Source of the DNA: Dryas octopetala
Taxonomy: Eukaryota > Streptophyta > Magnoliopsida > Rosales > Rosaceae
Direction: 5' to 3'
DNA: 64,000 bases
NCBI GenBank assembly: GCA_963921425.1
Contig: OY992834.1
Location: 2,976,001 to 3,040,000, forward strand
The notes beneath the pieces are model-generated. The model was not told the origin of the DNA and searched no databases. It worked only from the letters and a program-made list of their open reading frames with translations. Each line of letters begins with the position of its first letter. Position 1 is the first letter of the stretch. The translations under genes were made by a program, and so were the position numbers. Positions 11,074-23,852 of this stretch are shown piece after piece.

Positions 11074-11912
11074 CTTCTTCTTCTTCTTCGGTCTGCTACT
11101 GGAGACAGGTTTCGCTACAGCTCGCAGGCGTACCGGAGAGGTTTTGAACTTTTGATGTTAAATCTTTTGGAAATATAAAAGGGGCCCGCTCTAATTTTTC
11201 TAATTTCCATTTTCATCTTTCAAATGAATAATTTTGCGAAATTGACCTTTGAAATATTCGGAATTTATCTTTTTGGCATGGATAAATTTTTTAATTTTCA
11301 TTTATCACTTTTTAAGGGTTTACAGCGTTTACTAACATTTTTGTTCTGATTTAACAGCTGCATAAAAAAAATCTATTTTACAGGCACCACCAATCTTCAA
11401 AATTCTGGGATATTCATTTCATTTTTATTGACGATGTATATTCATTAATTAGTGTGAGTGCTACATTATAAAAGACTTTGTATTAATTTCTGCCAGTGTT
11501 ACAATTTGTATATAAATTGATCATAAGTTTTTTCGGAAAAAGAACAAATGAAATTTGTAAAAATATTTGGTTTACTGATACATATAGCTTATAGGCGTAA
11601 TTAGATATATTTCAACATTTAGCTTGAATATTTGTACAATTGTACTCGATGAGAAAGTAGATTATTGGAGTTTTCAACATTACCAAAAAAAGAAAAAAGA
11701 AAAATACTAGTATTAAGGACACTAGCACTGAAAGTAAGTTTGACTTCTAGTAAGTTTAATAAACGAGTAATGAAACTTTATTTAGGTTGCAATGACAATT
11801 GACAACTAATGATAAAGAATTGCAACTCAAATCTTTGATCCAAACGGTGACAAAATGTGTTTGGAATCAAAGATATGGTTGAAATGCATGTTCACAATTT
11901 TGTTGGAAATAG
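11074..11912. other. Intergenic region between Jagunal-like gene and glucanase A
   Basis: Contains the leader and promoter side of the Jagunal-like gene (11074 onward) and the 3' flank of glucanase A. It is AT-rich. No open frame, repeat pair or RNA gene is recognised. Confidence 0.45.
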
Positions 11913-14865
11913 TTATTTAAAGTAAGCCAATACACCCACAAAGGGTGCATTGATGTATGTGGTTGGCTCGGATTGTTCCACGTCATATCTCGAGTCTTTG
12001 AATGTATCATCCTCAGCAGGTCCTCCCACAATTGCACCTATTAGCAAGTTTGGATTCGGATCTTTGCTACTGAAATATGGGTCGCCTGCATGACACTCAA
12101 TGTGCTTTGGGTCCTTATCAATGGAAGGTAACACAGAACCACGGTGATGTATTTTCTGAGGAAACTTGTTCCCAAATCCCACCATGTATGACATCCCTAA
12201 TGGGTTGCTTCCTAGTATATAATCAACCTGTAATATCGCAAATTACATTATAATAAATTCTTTTATCACAGTTTATTAATAATATAATATTGTTATGTTT
12301 TCAAACTGTCATCTGAATTGAGAGAATATTTTTTGTATACATACATATATATATTATATATATATATGGCACATATATACCTGTCCTTTGACAAAATTCA
12401 CCATCCTATCTGGGGTGACAACAACATTGTTGCCGCAATCAACAACTTTTTTGTGAACTTGCATGTAGTGAGCATAAACTATAAGAAGAAATGAGATGGA
12501 TGTTGTATGTTGCAGGTTACTTCCTCCGGGTTTGAACAAGAGCCCGCCTAATATGAAGGAAGAAAAAAAGAATTACGCATAATTAAGATCATGAACATAT
12601 ACTGAATTAATATGTATACTTTGCGTAATTGCTCTATATATTTTGAATGTATGGTCTTGATATAATGTCTTATTCTACCTGGTGAATATGAGACTGATTT
12701 GGGAGCAGGTGATTCGGGCAAAATGGAGCATACCAACTGGTCTGCTTTGGGAATAAAGGGATCAGAACTGGAGGGATCAGCCATTACCCACTGAAAATAA
12801 TTAATGAAGAAAACTTTAGGTTGAGCTGCATATATATAAAAGTTCATGACTATAAAAAAAGAAAAGAAAATGAAGTTTAAACAAATAATTAAGAAGTGAC
12901 CTGAGAAACAAGTATGTTAATGCCAGCATGCTTTGCATCCCATCCAAATTCATGGGACTCACCACCTACGTTTGGAACAGGTTGGCCATTCACATTTCTT
13001 ATTACAGTGGTGGACTCCAAAGAGTGTATGTTCTTTCTCACATAGTCCCAATATTTAGGCATCTTGGTTGCCTTGTATAACCATGAAGCTCCCCAAACCA
13101 ATTCATCCTGCATCATATATATAGTCAAACAAATAAAACTCCGAAAACGAAATTAAGGTCATTTCATTGAGAGATAGGATTCTCTCTTGATATTTTTTGT
13201 ACCGATCTTGTATTTATATTCAAAACGATGTCAGTTTAAGATTGACGCATAATGAATTAAATTCAACAATACCATGTAGCCATCAAAGTCACAGTAAAAT
13301 GGGCATGCTGCGTTGCCAATACTGTCATTGTAAGATCCCCTGTACTTGTCTGCAAATTCAAACACCTAATATCCCATAGACAGAAAAATTTAATTATTAG
13401 CCCAAAAGTTCAATATTTATGCAAAAGTACTCCAATATCAGTTATATACCCTGATGGCTCGGCTAAGAAGCTGATTAGAGTAGCCCCTGTCTGAATGTTT
13501 AAACACCATGGAAGAAGCTGCAAGTGCAGCTGCAATCTCGGCTGAGACTTCAGAACCTGGCTTTTGGGTATTTACTGCATAAGAGGTTCTGGGGGTGTCC
13601 ATGTCTTCAGGCCTTTGCCAACAAGTGTGGTCGCCATTTGGGTCACCAACTACCCCAACAACAGTGTTAGGCACAGCTGTGGCTTTAAGCAAATAATCAG
13701 TCCCCCATCTTATAGCTTCCAAAGCATGTGGAAGGTCCCGGCCCATTGACCCTCCGAACTCTATCACACTCCATGCCAACATTGTTGTTGTGAAGGCCAT
13801 GGGAAAGTTGAACTTCACATTGTCACCTGCATCATAGTAACCTCCCACCAGATCCCTCTGAGGAGTAATGTACAATTGTCAATGTTTGAATCGATCTGAA
13901 GGCAAAAGGTCTACTAAATGATGTGGTTCATAAATGTGGTTTATTGTATTTGATTGAGCATTAAAGTAGTGTGTCCAATGAACTTTATTAACAACATTTA
14001 GGACCTGTTTTGTATACGGAATTGATTTATTGGAAATTAAGTAATTAATTTATCTTCTTAGATCTTCAAAACTTAAACCAAATAGCCCTAAACTGCAAAT
14101 CCAGAATTTGGGATATCAACTTTACTGTTTACAAGTGAAAAAGCTAGTGATGCAAAAGTGATGGTTGACTTCTTTTCATGGTAAAAGAAGTCAACGAAAC
14201 ATGAAACAAAACCAATGACAAAAAGTTTAATCAAAGATCTAAATTAATTAAAAATGTGTTAATTAAAGGGCAGTTGGATGAGGTCTCAAATTTGCATCTT
14301 CCTTCTCCGTATTAAAAAAATAAAAAGAAGCAAATTTGAGGGCTCATCAAATAAATGTATAATATAGATATATTTAATAAGTGTAAATATGTATCCGTAT
14401 AAATGTAATTGTTGTGAAAAATAAATGATCGTAATTCAAAATGAGTTTATATTCAAATAATAAAACATTATCATATCATTTTAAGGAAAATTTGATAAGT
14501 GTAGCAGTGCTCCATATCTTATTACAACCGGTAAAACAAATATATATATATATATATATATCCATGAAATAAGTGAGTGAGAGAGATACATGAATGTCAC
14601 TGCCATCTCGTAGGGCAGAATGTTTCCTCCAAGTCATTCGTTGGGAAGGCGGTAACCTCCCCGACCTCTGCCCTTCGAAGAACAAAATGCTCTTCGACAA
14701 GGCATCTGCGTAGTTATATTGTGATGATGAAGCCACGCTTGCAGCTGCAGTTGCAGTTGCCATTGCCAACATCAACAGCCCTGTCCCTGCTGCTAATATC
14801 AACACCCTGCTAATTGCAAGCTGGAAATTACAAGTACCACACATATTGATTTTACTCATCGTCAT
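11913..14865 (-). CDS. Secreted GH9 endo-beta-1,4-glucanase A, seven exons, 525 aa
   Basis: Hydrolyses beta-1,4-glucan in the cell wall (cellulase family GH9). Exons: 14865-14590, 13857-13450, 13365-13273, 13107-12901, 12790-12679, 12547-12381, 12227-11913, all with GT/AG introns and conserved phase. A hydrophobic signal region lies at residues 16-44. Then come [25 protein letters not shown] (catalytic Asp 101 and 104), [32 protein letters not shown] (448-451) and the C-terminal signature with Asp499 and Glu508 ([13 protein letters not shown]). It ends straight after AYFK, so there is no C-terminal carbohydrate-binding module: a class B secreted enzyme. Oddities: the usual Asp in the WRxDS motif is His here ([11 protein letters not shown], residue 82), and the aromatic residue normally eight before Glu508's NAP motif region is Val. 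Frames are intact. It sits in tandem with glucanases B and C on the same strand and is closest to B. Confidence 0.93.
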
Positions 14866-14955
14866 TTCAATTCTCTACTGTATACCCAGAAGAGATCGAG
14901 CAAATCTCACAGATTTTGGTCTGTATAGTGCGTTTAGAGGGCGAGGGAGCACATG

Positions 14956-14973
14956 TATATATATATATATATA
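14956..14973 (-). promoter_or_regulatory. Probable TATA box of glucanase A
   Basis: A (TA)n stretch lies about 90 bases upstream of the glucanase A start codon. It is the only TATA-like run at a plausible distance, but a (TA)n repeat can also be neutral. Confidence 0.45.
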
Positions 14974-16625
14974 GTACGTGGGCATGCATGTTCCTGCCGT
15001 ATGTAAATTTGGCATGTAAAATACACACCTTTAAACTTAGTTGTAAATGCCTTATAACTTTTCAGAGCCATTCCATAAGTACCCAAATCTGGGGTGGTCA
15101 GTATCTGGATTTTGCTACTATATGCAAAGTATAAAGCATGTTTTATTATATTTTCTTTTATATAATTACCAGGATATTTTGTTTTTGTACTTATTTTGCT
15201 TATCTATTTTCTTTACTATTATAAAGTCAGAAGAAAAATTTGTTATTACATACTTCACCAAAAATAAGATTGCCCAATATACTCTTCATTTAATGAAACA
15301 GTTATATAAAAATAACCTAATAAATAAAGGTATAATTGTAAAATAAATTTTAAAAAATAGAAAAAGACATCTCACCACTTTAAAATAAAAAAGTAAAAAT
15401 GTCAATTGACACACACGTGGCGTGTGCCAAGAGGCTAAGTATAAATAGAGGTAGAAGGAGGAGTAAGGTTAAATTTTCAAATAACTCAAAACTACCCTGC
15501 TTAAAAATATATACAACAAGAAAATGGTATAATATAAAGAGAGGGTGAATTAGTAAAATTGAAAGGATTAAACAAAATTAAAAATTTAACATATGAGATT
15601 ATAGATAAGAACCTCACTATTTTGGTAGTTTCCACACTCTTTCTATGGAGAAATTATTCTGTATAACCGATATATTAACACGTGGTATAACTAATTTATG
15701 TGTTATAATATGAGTGAATGTTATTAATAGTATATCCTACTAATATAAACATATCGTCCAATAATATCCTTACACGTTGGATTGGTTATACCACGTGACG
15801 GTGTATCGGTTATACCCTTTAATTTTTCCTCTCTATGGATCCTTTTGTTGTCATCCACGCCTCACTCTCATCCCTCTCAAGTCTCAGCCTGGGTGTTAAA
15901 CAGATATTGGGACTGTGCAGGAGTTCATCGCCACTGTTGAAAAGGTAAGTGCATGTTTCTTTCAGAAAAGAGAAAAACACACACATATATAACTTCAGAC
16001 CCTATGCTTCTTTAATTCTCTTTTCATTGATTCGATTTATCAAGAAAGTGCATGTAAAGATATGCTTTACAATGGAAACAATGGCCGTACGCGAATGCAT
16101 GTGAAGGTAAAATATATTTTCCACTACTCCAAAATTCAATATAGTTTGTAAATTGAATTGTTTTCGCTTCACACATAGATAGACCATTAAATTTGTCCTG
16201 TTTACGACCATTAACTACCAATATTTTTCTTTTCCACAAAATATGAAAGGACTTCATTGACTATATAATAAATAGTTTTAAATTGGGTAAATCATTTACG
16301 AGTTTTGACTAATTGAAATTAAATTTAATGTTGTACTTTGTACTTTTTTTTTATTTGTTCAATGATTTCAATCTTAACCACTTTATTAATTACCAATCCA
16401 AAAATTATCAATTCATGGATATGACTTGATCTACACCCCCAAAAGTGTTATGAATTGACCATTTTTTGTCACTCTTTTTAATTAATAATAGATATTTGCA
16501 ATAATCTTTGGCAAATCACAAAGAATCTCAACTCGATCATATGATATCTTTGACCCAATAGTCATGAAATCAAGAGGCTCTCCACCAAAATGTTTGTGGA
16601 ATTAGCTAGCCAGGGAATTAGTGAT
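14974..16625. other. Intergenic region between glucanases A and B
   Basis: Upstream sequence of A and 3' flank of B. Near 15065-15110 it has ttccataagtacccaaatc followed by ggtggtcagtatctgg. This block recurs upstream of glucanase B (19236-19275) and near 19969-20006, so promoter sequence was duplicated with the genes. It also holds a small MITE at 15650-15831. No further gene is seen. Confidence 0.6.
15650..15831. mobile_element. Short TIR MITE, 182 bp
   Basis: Inverted ends share GTATAACCGATA and CACGTGGTATAAC. The TSD TCTATGGA (8 bp) is at 15642-15649 and 15832-15839. Length and duplication fit a hAT-type MITE. It has no coding capacity. The palindromic CACGTG core in both arms is a G-box-like motif that the element could bring to nearby promoters. 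Confidence 0.75.
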
Positions 16626-18768
16626 CTAATTAAAGTAAGCCAAGACACCCACAAAAGGTGCGTTGATGTATGTTGTTGGCTCCGATTGTGGAACATTAAG
16701 CCGTGAATCATCGAATGTATCATCCTCAGCAGGCCCACCCGGAATTGCACCCATTAGCAAGTTTGGATTCGGATCTTTGCTTTTGAAATATGGGTTGCCT
16801 GCTTGGCACTCAATGTGCTTTGGGTGCTTATCAATGGAAGGTAACACAGAACCACGGTGATGTATTTTCTGAGGAAACTTTTTCCCAAATCCCACCATGT
16901 ACGACATCTTTAATGGATTGCTCCCTAGTATATAATCCACCTGTATTTAAAAATCACATATCAGGCATTAAAATTATTGACTATTGATTGTATGGTCCAA
17001 ACTCACTATCTGACAAAAAAATATTACCCGATAAATAATATATACCTGTCCTTTGGTGAAATTCACTAGCCTAGCTGGAGTGACAACAACATTGTTGCCA
17101 CAGTTAACAACTTTGTTGGCAGCTTTCATGTAGCCAGCATAAACTAGAAGAAGAAACGATAAGGATGTCGAATGTTGCAGGTTACTTCCTCCTCGTTTAA
17201 ACAAGAGCCCACCTAATATGAAAACGGAAAAAGAAAATACGTGTAAGATAACAAACATACACTTAATCAATGTGTGAATGTATATATATTCTGAATTTAC
17301 GGTCTTGATTTACAATTTGACAAATAACATATCAAATATTATATATAGAAAGTACCTGGTGAGTATGAGACTGATTTGGGAGAAGGTGATTCGGGCAAAA
17401 TGGAGCATACAAGCTGGTCCGCATTTGGAATAAACGGATTTGAAGTTTTGGGATCAGTCATTACCCACTGCAAATTAAACAATTAAAAAAAAAATTAGGA
17501 CGAACATATGCATATACAAGGTTGATCGATCACCCTTAAAAGAGAAGAAAATGATATGTATTGTTATAAGCTAAAAAGGTGACCTGAGAAACAAGTATGT
17601 TAATGCCGGAATGTTTTGAATCCCATCCAAATTCAGTGACAGCTCCATTTAGGTATGGAACAGCATCCCCATTTACATTTCTTATTACAGTGGACTCTAA
17701 GTAGTGTATGTTCTTTGTCACATAGTTCCAATAATTAGGCGCCTTGGTTGCCTTGTATAACCATGAAGCTCCCCAAACCAATTCATCCTATCAGTCACAC
17801 AAAATTAATTATATATTGTGCATTTAATCAAAATTTCATTTCAATATATAACACAGCATGTAACGTAATACGATTCAATCAAGGAAATTTGACCACTAAT
17901 TAAACAAGGAAAGCAAAATTAAGGGCACTTAATGAATTAAATTTACCATGTAGCCACTAAAATCGCAGTAAAAGGGGCACGCTCCTTTACTAATACTGTC
18001 ATTGTAAGACCCCCTATGCTTATCTGCAAATTCAAACACCTTGGTGGCTCTGTTAAGAAGCAAAGCAGAGTATGCCCTGTCTGAATGTTTAAACACCATG
18101 GAAGAAGCTGCAAGTGCAGCTGCAATCTCAGCCGAGACTTCAGAACCTGGCTTCTGTTTATTTACTACATAAGAGGTTCTTGGGGTATCCATGTCTTCAG
18201 GCCTTTGCCAACAATTGTGGTCACCAATTGGGTCACCAACTACGCCAACAACAGTGTCAGGCACAGCTGTGGCTTTAAGCAAATAATCTGTCCCCCATCT
18301 TATAGCCTCCAAAGCATGTTGACGATTTGAACCCATTAAATTTCCAAACTCTATGACACTCCATGCCAACATTGTTGTTGTGAAGGCCATGGGAAAGTTG
18401 AACTTCACATTGTCACCTGCATCATAGTAACCCCCTACCAAATCCCTCTAAGGGCGTAACGGAACGTACCATAATATCAGCACACAAAAAATAAACAATG
18501 ATATGAATTTTATTATCAGCGAACAAACAATGATGCTTACACCAATATCAGAGCCATCCTTTAGGGCAGAATCTTTCCTCCAAGTGACTCGTTGGGAAGG
18601 CGGTAACTTTCCGGACCTCTGCCCTTCAAAAAACAAAATGCACTTCGACAAAGCATCTGTGTAGTTATGTGATGAAGCCACAGCTTTCGCAGCTGTGGCC
18701 ATTGCCAACATCCCTGCTGCTACTATTACCACCCTTGTAAGGGAATATCTACACATGATTTTACTCAT
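16626..18768 (-). CDS. Secreted GH9 endo-beta-1,4-glucanase B, six exons, 508 aa
   Basis: Same family and role as glucanase A. Exons: 18768-18541, 18447-17947, 17787-17584, 17467-17356, 17212-17046, 16940-16626. The signal peptide is within residues 1-32 ([19 protein letters not shown]). Catalytic landmarks are Asp85/Asp88 in YYDAGDN, HHRG at 431-434, Asp482 and Glu491. The [10 protein letters not shown] motif keeps the Asp that A has lost. Exon 2 is one 501-base exon, whereas A and C have a 408-base and a 93-base exon separated by an intron. In B the junction reads straight through ...[12 protein letters not shown]. This is a clean intron loss. The C terminus ends AYFN with no binding module. 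All frames are intact. Of the three genes it is most like A. Confidence 0.94.
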
Positions 18769-18895
18769 TATTTCTCTTCCTCACACTTTTTTTTTTTTGG
18801 CCAATCTCTTCCTTACACTTAAACCCACTTTTTTAGTACAATTTTTGAACAAAATATTTCTAGTAGAACATCAAGAAATGCATGAGCCAGGGATA

Positions 18896-18906
18896 TTTAT
18901 ATATAA
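18896..18906 (-). promoter_or_regulatory. Probable TATA box of glucanase B
   Basis: The minus strand reads TTATATATAAAT about 130 bases upstream of the glucanase B start codon. Confidence 0.5.
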
Positions 18907-19640
18907 GGCTTGTGTGGTAGATCTGATCACTATGTGCTCTCTCACTATCTGCTGTATAACAGAGTTGGCATATTCTTAAATGTCAAATTTCGTTTTGGAT
19001 TTTATTCCTTATTTCTCTGCATCTTGCGACAGTGATACACTGCATCCATTTTCATAAAGGAGTAAATTTTGGGTGTGACACTAACACCGCATGGTGGCGT
19101 TACTAATCCACACAAAAATTTCCTTCATAAGGCAGATGATTAACATAGAACACACAGGGTGACAGGGTTGGTAACTTTGGTAATGCGTTATCCAATTTTT
19201 ATGAACCCAAATTTTAATGTCACATATATTCAAGAACCATTCCATAATTACCCAAATCAGAGGTGGTGATTATCTGGTTATGTAGTATATACAAGTGGTT
19301 ATCTTTTTCTGTTATTGTTACTTCCTTTTCCGGTTAATATATAGATTCTTTAGCATTAGAGTACTAATTGATCGATATCATATTTGGCATTATGCATGCA
19401 TGCAGATCATTGTGATATCATGGATTCTGGGCTTGGGAATCATAGGCATCACTGTCTGTTACCTCAGCACAGGCTTCGTGGGATCTAATGTCCAAAAAAA
19501 AATCATAGCCAAGTAAAAGTCAACTAAAAACAAGTAGAGGAAAACCAAGAAGATGTAGATGATCTGAATTGGGTTGCAAATAAAATTGTGTGACAAATGA
19601 CAAAAAACTTTCCCAGATAAAAAAAAAAAATTGACAAAAA
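18907..19640. other. Upstream region of glucanase B
   Basis: Holds the promoter block with attccataattacccaaatc (19236 onward) that has relatives upstream of A and at 19969. No open frame of note. Confidence 0.5.
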
Positions 19641-19756
19641 AATTCATCTGGATCATATGATCTCTTTGATCCAATAGTCATGAAATGAGAACGCCAAGAA
19701 CCTCTCTCCCTACACCAAAATGTTTGTGGAATTAGCTAGCTAGGAGTTAAGTAGTG

Positions 19757-19915
19757 ATTTAAAGTAAGCCAATACACCCACAAAAGGTGCGTTGATGTAT
19801 GATGTTGTTGTTGGCTCGGATTGTGAATAACCGGAGAATCTTGGAATCATCGAATGTATCATCCTTAGCAGGTCCACCCGGAATTGCACCTGTTAGCAAG
19901 TTTACCCACCCGGAT
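19757..19915 (-). pseudogene. 3' relic of a fourth GH9 glucanase gene
   Basis: The minus strand encodes [20 protein letters not shown], then breaks frame, and a shifted frame still spells the end of the family's last exon (INAPFVG...AYFK equivalent). It is closest to glucanase B's last exon. The 3' flank also matches B's: the phrases caaaatgtttgtggaattag and gatcatatgatctctttgat (19650-19755) resemble 16505-16620. Insertions and substitutions between DDS and the INAP region destroy the catalytic Glu context. Only about 50 codons remain. Promoter-like family sequence at 19969-20006 lies directly upstream, so the body of this gene copy was deleted. Confidence 0.85.
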
Positions 19916-20244
19916 TTGATAGGCTGCCTGCAGAAATAGTTTACCCACCACATAACAATTTATTCGAGCCATTTCATAATTACCTAAGTCAGAGCTGGTG
20001 ATTATTTCAAAAAATTGATTAAGCCTGTGTATACATATACACATATATCATACGAATACATAAATTTTGTATGTAGGCCGAGAAATTAAATAGCTTAAAT
20101 TTTGTTGTATGAATAAGGTTAATGACATATATTTTTGAGAAGGTATATCTCTAACCAACTTTCTTTCTTTCTTATTTGTTTTGCATGATACAAATACAAA
20201 ATCAATTGTAACCAAGTTGAAAATCTATATATGAGCTAGCTTGG

Positions 20245-23093
20245 CTAGGATGAATGTGATTTGAAGTAAGCCAAAACACCCACAAGAGGTGCATTGATGT
20301 ATGTGGTTGGCTCCGAGTGTACAAAATCCTCTCGAGAATCAGCATATGAATCCTTGATATCTGGTCCTCCAACAACAGCCCCAATTAGCAAATTAGGGTT
20401 TGGATTCTTGCTATTGAAGTAAGAGGTTCCACCTCTGCAATCAATTTTTTGGGGTTGTTGACCAACTGATGGCAAGGACGAGCCACGGTGATGAATTCTC
20501 TGAGGAAATTTTTGACCATATCCCACCATATATGACATGTTCAATGGGTTACTCCCAAGTATATAATCCACCTGCAATATCAGTCGGTCCAAATTGATAA
20601 TTCGAGCATCCAATTTTTCAGTCTTCTAAATACATAGTAAATACCATGATGAAAATGTGGCACATAATTAAGTACCTGGCCTTTTGCAAGTTGTACAAGC
20701 CTAGCAGGAGTGGCAACAACATTGCCGCAATGAACTACTCTCTTGGCTTGAGTCAAATAACGAGCATAAGCAACAAGAAGAAATGACAGAGACGTTGCAT
20801 GCTGCAGATTACTTCCTCCGGGTTTAAACAAGAGCCCACCTAATTAATGCACAATTTAATAAACAAATTAGTCACTGGGAAGTGGGAAGTGGGGGCTTGC
20901 AATATCCAAATTAGAGAATTGGATTAATTAGTACCTGGAGAATATGACACTGACATGGTTGGTGATTCAGGCAACAAAGTGCATACGAACTTGTCTGCAT
21001 TGGGAACAAAAGGACTAGAACCAGTAGTGGTACTAGACAGGACCAACTGTGTACCAAAACATGAAGAGAACGTTGTATTAGGCAAAAATTAGTAATGGGT
21101 TAAGTTTAGTACCAAATGTGCTAACGATTGATATAATGTTGTAATTAGTACTAATTAATCACCTTGGAAAGGAGTACATTGATGCCTGCGTGCTTTGCAT
21201 CCCATCCAAACTCTGCAAAGCTACCACCAACAAATGGGACACCATCTACATTTCTCATAATAGCCTTTTCCAAATAGTGTATGTTTTGCAAGACGTAATT
21301 CCAGTAGAGAGGTGCCTTAGTTGCCTTAAACAACCATGCTGCTCCCCAAATCAATTCGTCCTATATAAATACAAGAAATTGTCACATGAAAATAAAGATC
21401 AAATACTACATTAATTGATCAATATATAATCTTGTTCTTAGCATTGGTTTGCATATATACCTCGTAGCCACTGAAATCACAATAAAATGGACAGACCCAC
21501 TCTTTAAGTGCATCATTATATGATCCCTTGTTCTTATCTGCAAAATCAAACACCTAGTACTCCATGCACAAATTAAGTAAGTAGAATGCAATAATAAGGT
21601 ATGGTTAAGGCATATATAAGTACAGTCAACAGTGATTAATCTCATTTTGCAATTACCATTCTAGCCCTTTTGAGAAGCCTGGCAGAGTACCCCTTATCAA
21701 TTGACCTAAACACCATGGAAGAGGCTGCAAGGGCAGCTGCTATTTCAGCCGAAACTTCGGAACCCGGGAACTGTTTACTGACAGCAAAGGGGGTTCTAGC
21801 GGTGTCCATGTCTTCAGGCCTCTCCCAGCACTCGTGGTCGCGGTAAGGGTCGCCAACTTGGACAAAGACAAAGCCAGGAATGCTTGTGGCTTTGAGGAAG
21901 TAGTCAGTGGCCCATCGAATGGCGTCGAGTGCATGTGGGAGGTCTGAGTTCATGTCCTTCCCAAACTCTAAAACGCTCCATGCCAACATAGTCGTTGAGA
22001 ATGCCATGGGAAAGTTGAACTTCACATTGTCACCGGCATCGTAGTAACCCCCTACCAAATCAACCTGATCATCACAACTATATGTGAGTTAATTGTATAA
22101 AGAGTTTTTTACATGTGTAGCGACCAAATTTTGGGTCGTCTCACGTTGTAACTTAATAAGAAAAAATTAAACCACATTATCACTTTAATTTAAAATTTTA
22201 TTACAATTTGACACCCATACCTAACAACGTTATTTCGTGATTACATACTTTACGAAGGGAAAAATGAGAAGCAATAAACTACTTTTTCAACAGTAAGCAA
22301 TAAAGTACCCTTTCAATTAATGCATTGAAGCCTTGCCAAATTTACAGCTTTTGGCCCATCGAAAGGAAAAAGAAAATGGAAACTGTTGGATCCTGTAACT
22401 GTTGTCATGCCTAAATTTATGAGATTTTATCATTTGCAACCGCTATATAATAAGGCACACAAATGGGCATCTTTATTTGGCAGTTTTAGAATTTAGGAAT
22501 GAGTATATGACAAATTTTTTATAACAAATTTATATATAATGACGTAATATTTTTATATTTATATTTCTCAGCAAATAAAATTTCTTTGATGTCTGGTAGC
22601 ATCCATCATCTACCAAACAATATATGGAGTTGAAATGCTGGATTTCTCAGGTTTCTAAACACCTCATCTAGTCATCTAAAGGGCAAAACAAAGTTTTTTC
22701 TTTGGTTCTTGATTGATCATATGAACATCCTAAAAACTACTCTATGTAATGTGACTAAAAACTTTCTATAATTTGTGTAATAAGAGTATATTAAATCTAA
22801 GGAAGTAGCAATTTCTATCAAAATTCAAGAATGAACCCACATAGAAGAGAGAGAGAGAGAGAGAGACTTACACCAACTTGAAAGCCATCAGATAGGGCAG
22901 AATCCTTCCTCCAAGTCATTCTCTGAGAAGAAGGCAACTTGCCAGACCTCTGGCCTTCAAAGAACAATATGCTCTTGGTCAAAGCATCTCCATAGTCATG
23001 TGCTGAAGCCACCGTCGTCGCCATCACCACCACCATCAACGCCGCCACTAAGCTCCCCAACCTCAACCTCATCTCAAGTACTAGACTACACAT
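20245..23093 (-). CDS. Secreted GH9 endo-beta-1,4-glucanase C, seven exons, 507 aa
   Basis: GH9 cell-wall glucanase, the most diverged of the three. Exons: 23093-22872, 22064-21657, 21553-21461, 21360-21163, 21046-20935, 20839-20676, 20571-20245. A signal peptide covers about residues 1-31 ([20 protein letters not shown]). Landmarks: YYDAGDN with Asp83/Asp86, [15 protein letters not shown] at 426-429, Asp477 and Glu486 in [13 protein letters not shown], with the normal aromatic residue (Phe) in the signature where A and B have Val. Exon 1 ends DGFQVG and exon 2 begins VDLVGG, the common GH9 form. A and B have RDLVGG. It ends AYFKSHSS, with no binding module. All frames and splice sites are intact. 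The intron between VDLVGG...RARM and VFDFADK is present, as in A. Confidence 0.94.
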
Positions 23094-23128
23094 TGTGATC
23101 TCTATCTATCTACAATACTACTTGTGAC

Positions 23129-23152
23129 TATATATATATACAACTTATATAT
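23129..23152 (-). promoter_or_regulatory. Possible TATA region of glucanase C
   Basis: Two TATA-like runs (23129-23140 and 23144-23152) lie 36-59 bases upstream of the start codon. The leader would be short, so this is tentative. Confidence 0.35.
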
Positions 23153-23843
23153 GCGTGTACATCTGTATTTCCTATATAAGTAGCCAGATTAGGGCCTAAA
23201 ATTACTGATGGAATTAAATGAAGAAAAGTAGGGGCAAGAGTAACAGTGCGGATGTCCGCTGATTACTAGCTTACAAGGGAAGCAAATATATATAATACCA
23301 ATTACCAAAAAAAAGAAGAGGACATTGGTGAGAGAGAGATGGAGGCAAAGGAACTAACGAATTTGGGAGGCGCTTCCGGAGCCTCCTCCGTGTAAGTTGG
23401 TGAATGAATGAATGGAATGAATCTTCTTCATGTATTGCTATAAGTCCACTTAGTTTCATTCAGTGTATCGATCTGAGAATTGAGAATTAGTACTACTAAC
23501 TCAAACTGACGGCTCTTGTGGGCAAAATAGTAACTGCGTGGATTACACTCCTAACTTCCTTCTTTGACTATTTGAATTCAATAACAATTCATACCATATA
23601 TGTATTAAATTATTTTCCCTATTCCCAATTCCCTAATTAATTAATATGGAATGTTTCTCATACATTTGTTCTTGATTGATTTCACATTTTCATGGACACT
23701 CAATATGCCCATTTGGGTATGTCAAACGCCACCCCATAAAAGTATATATGAATGTCAAAGGAAATCTCATTAATGAAAATTTTTAAGGAAACCCAATTAA
23801 TATTATTGGAGTTTTTGGCAGTTATCCATGTAACTTAATAACG
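23153..23843. other. Upstream region of glucanase C
   Basis: AT-rich sequence between glucanase C and the second Mutator-like MITE. No gene or repeat pair is recognised. Confidence 0.45.
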
Positions 23844-23852
23844 TTCCAAACA

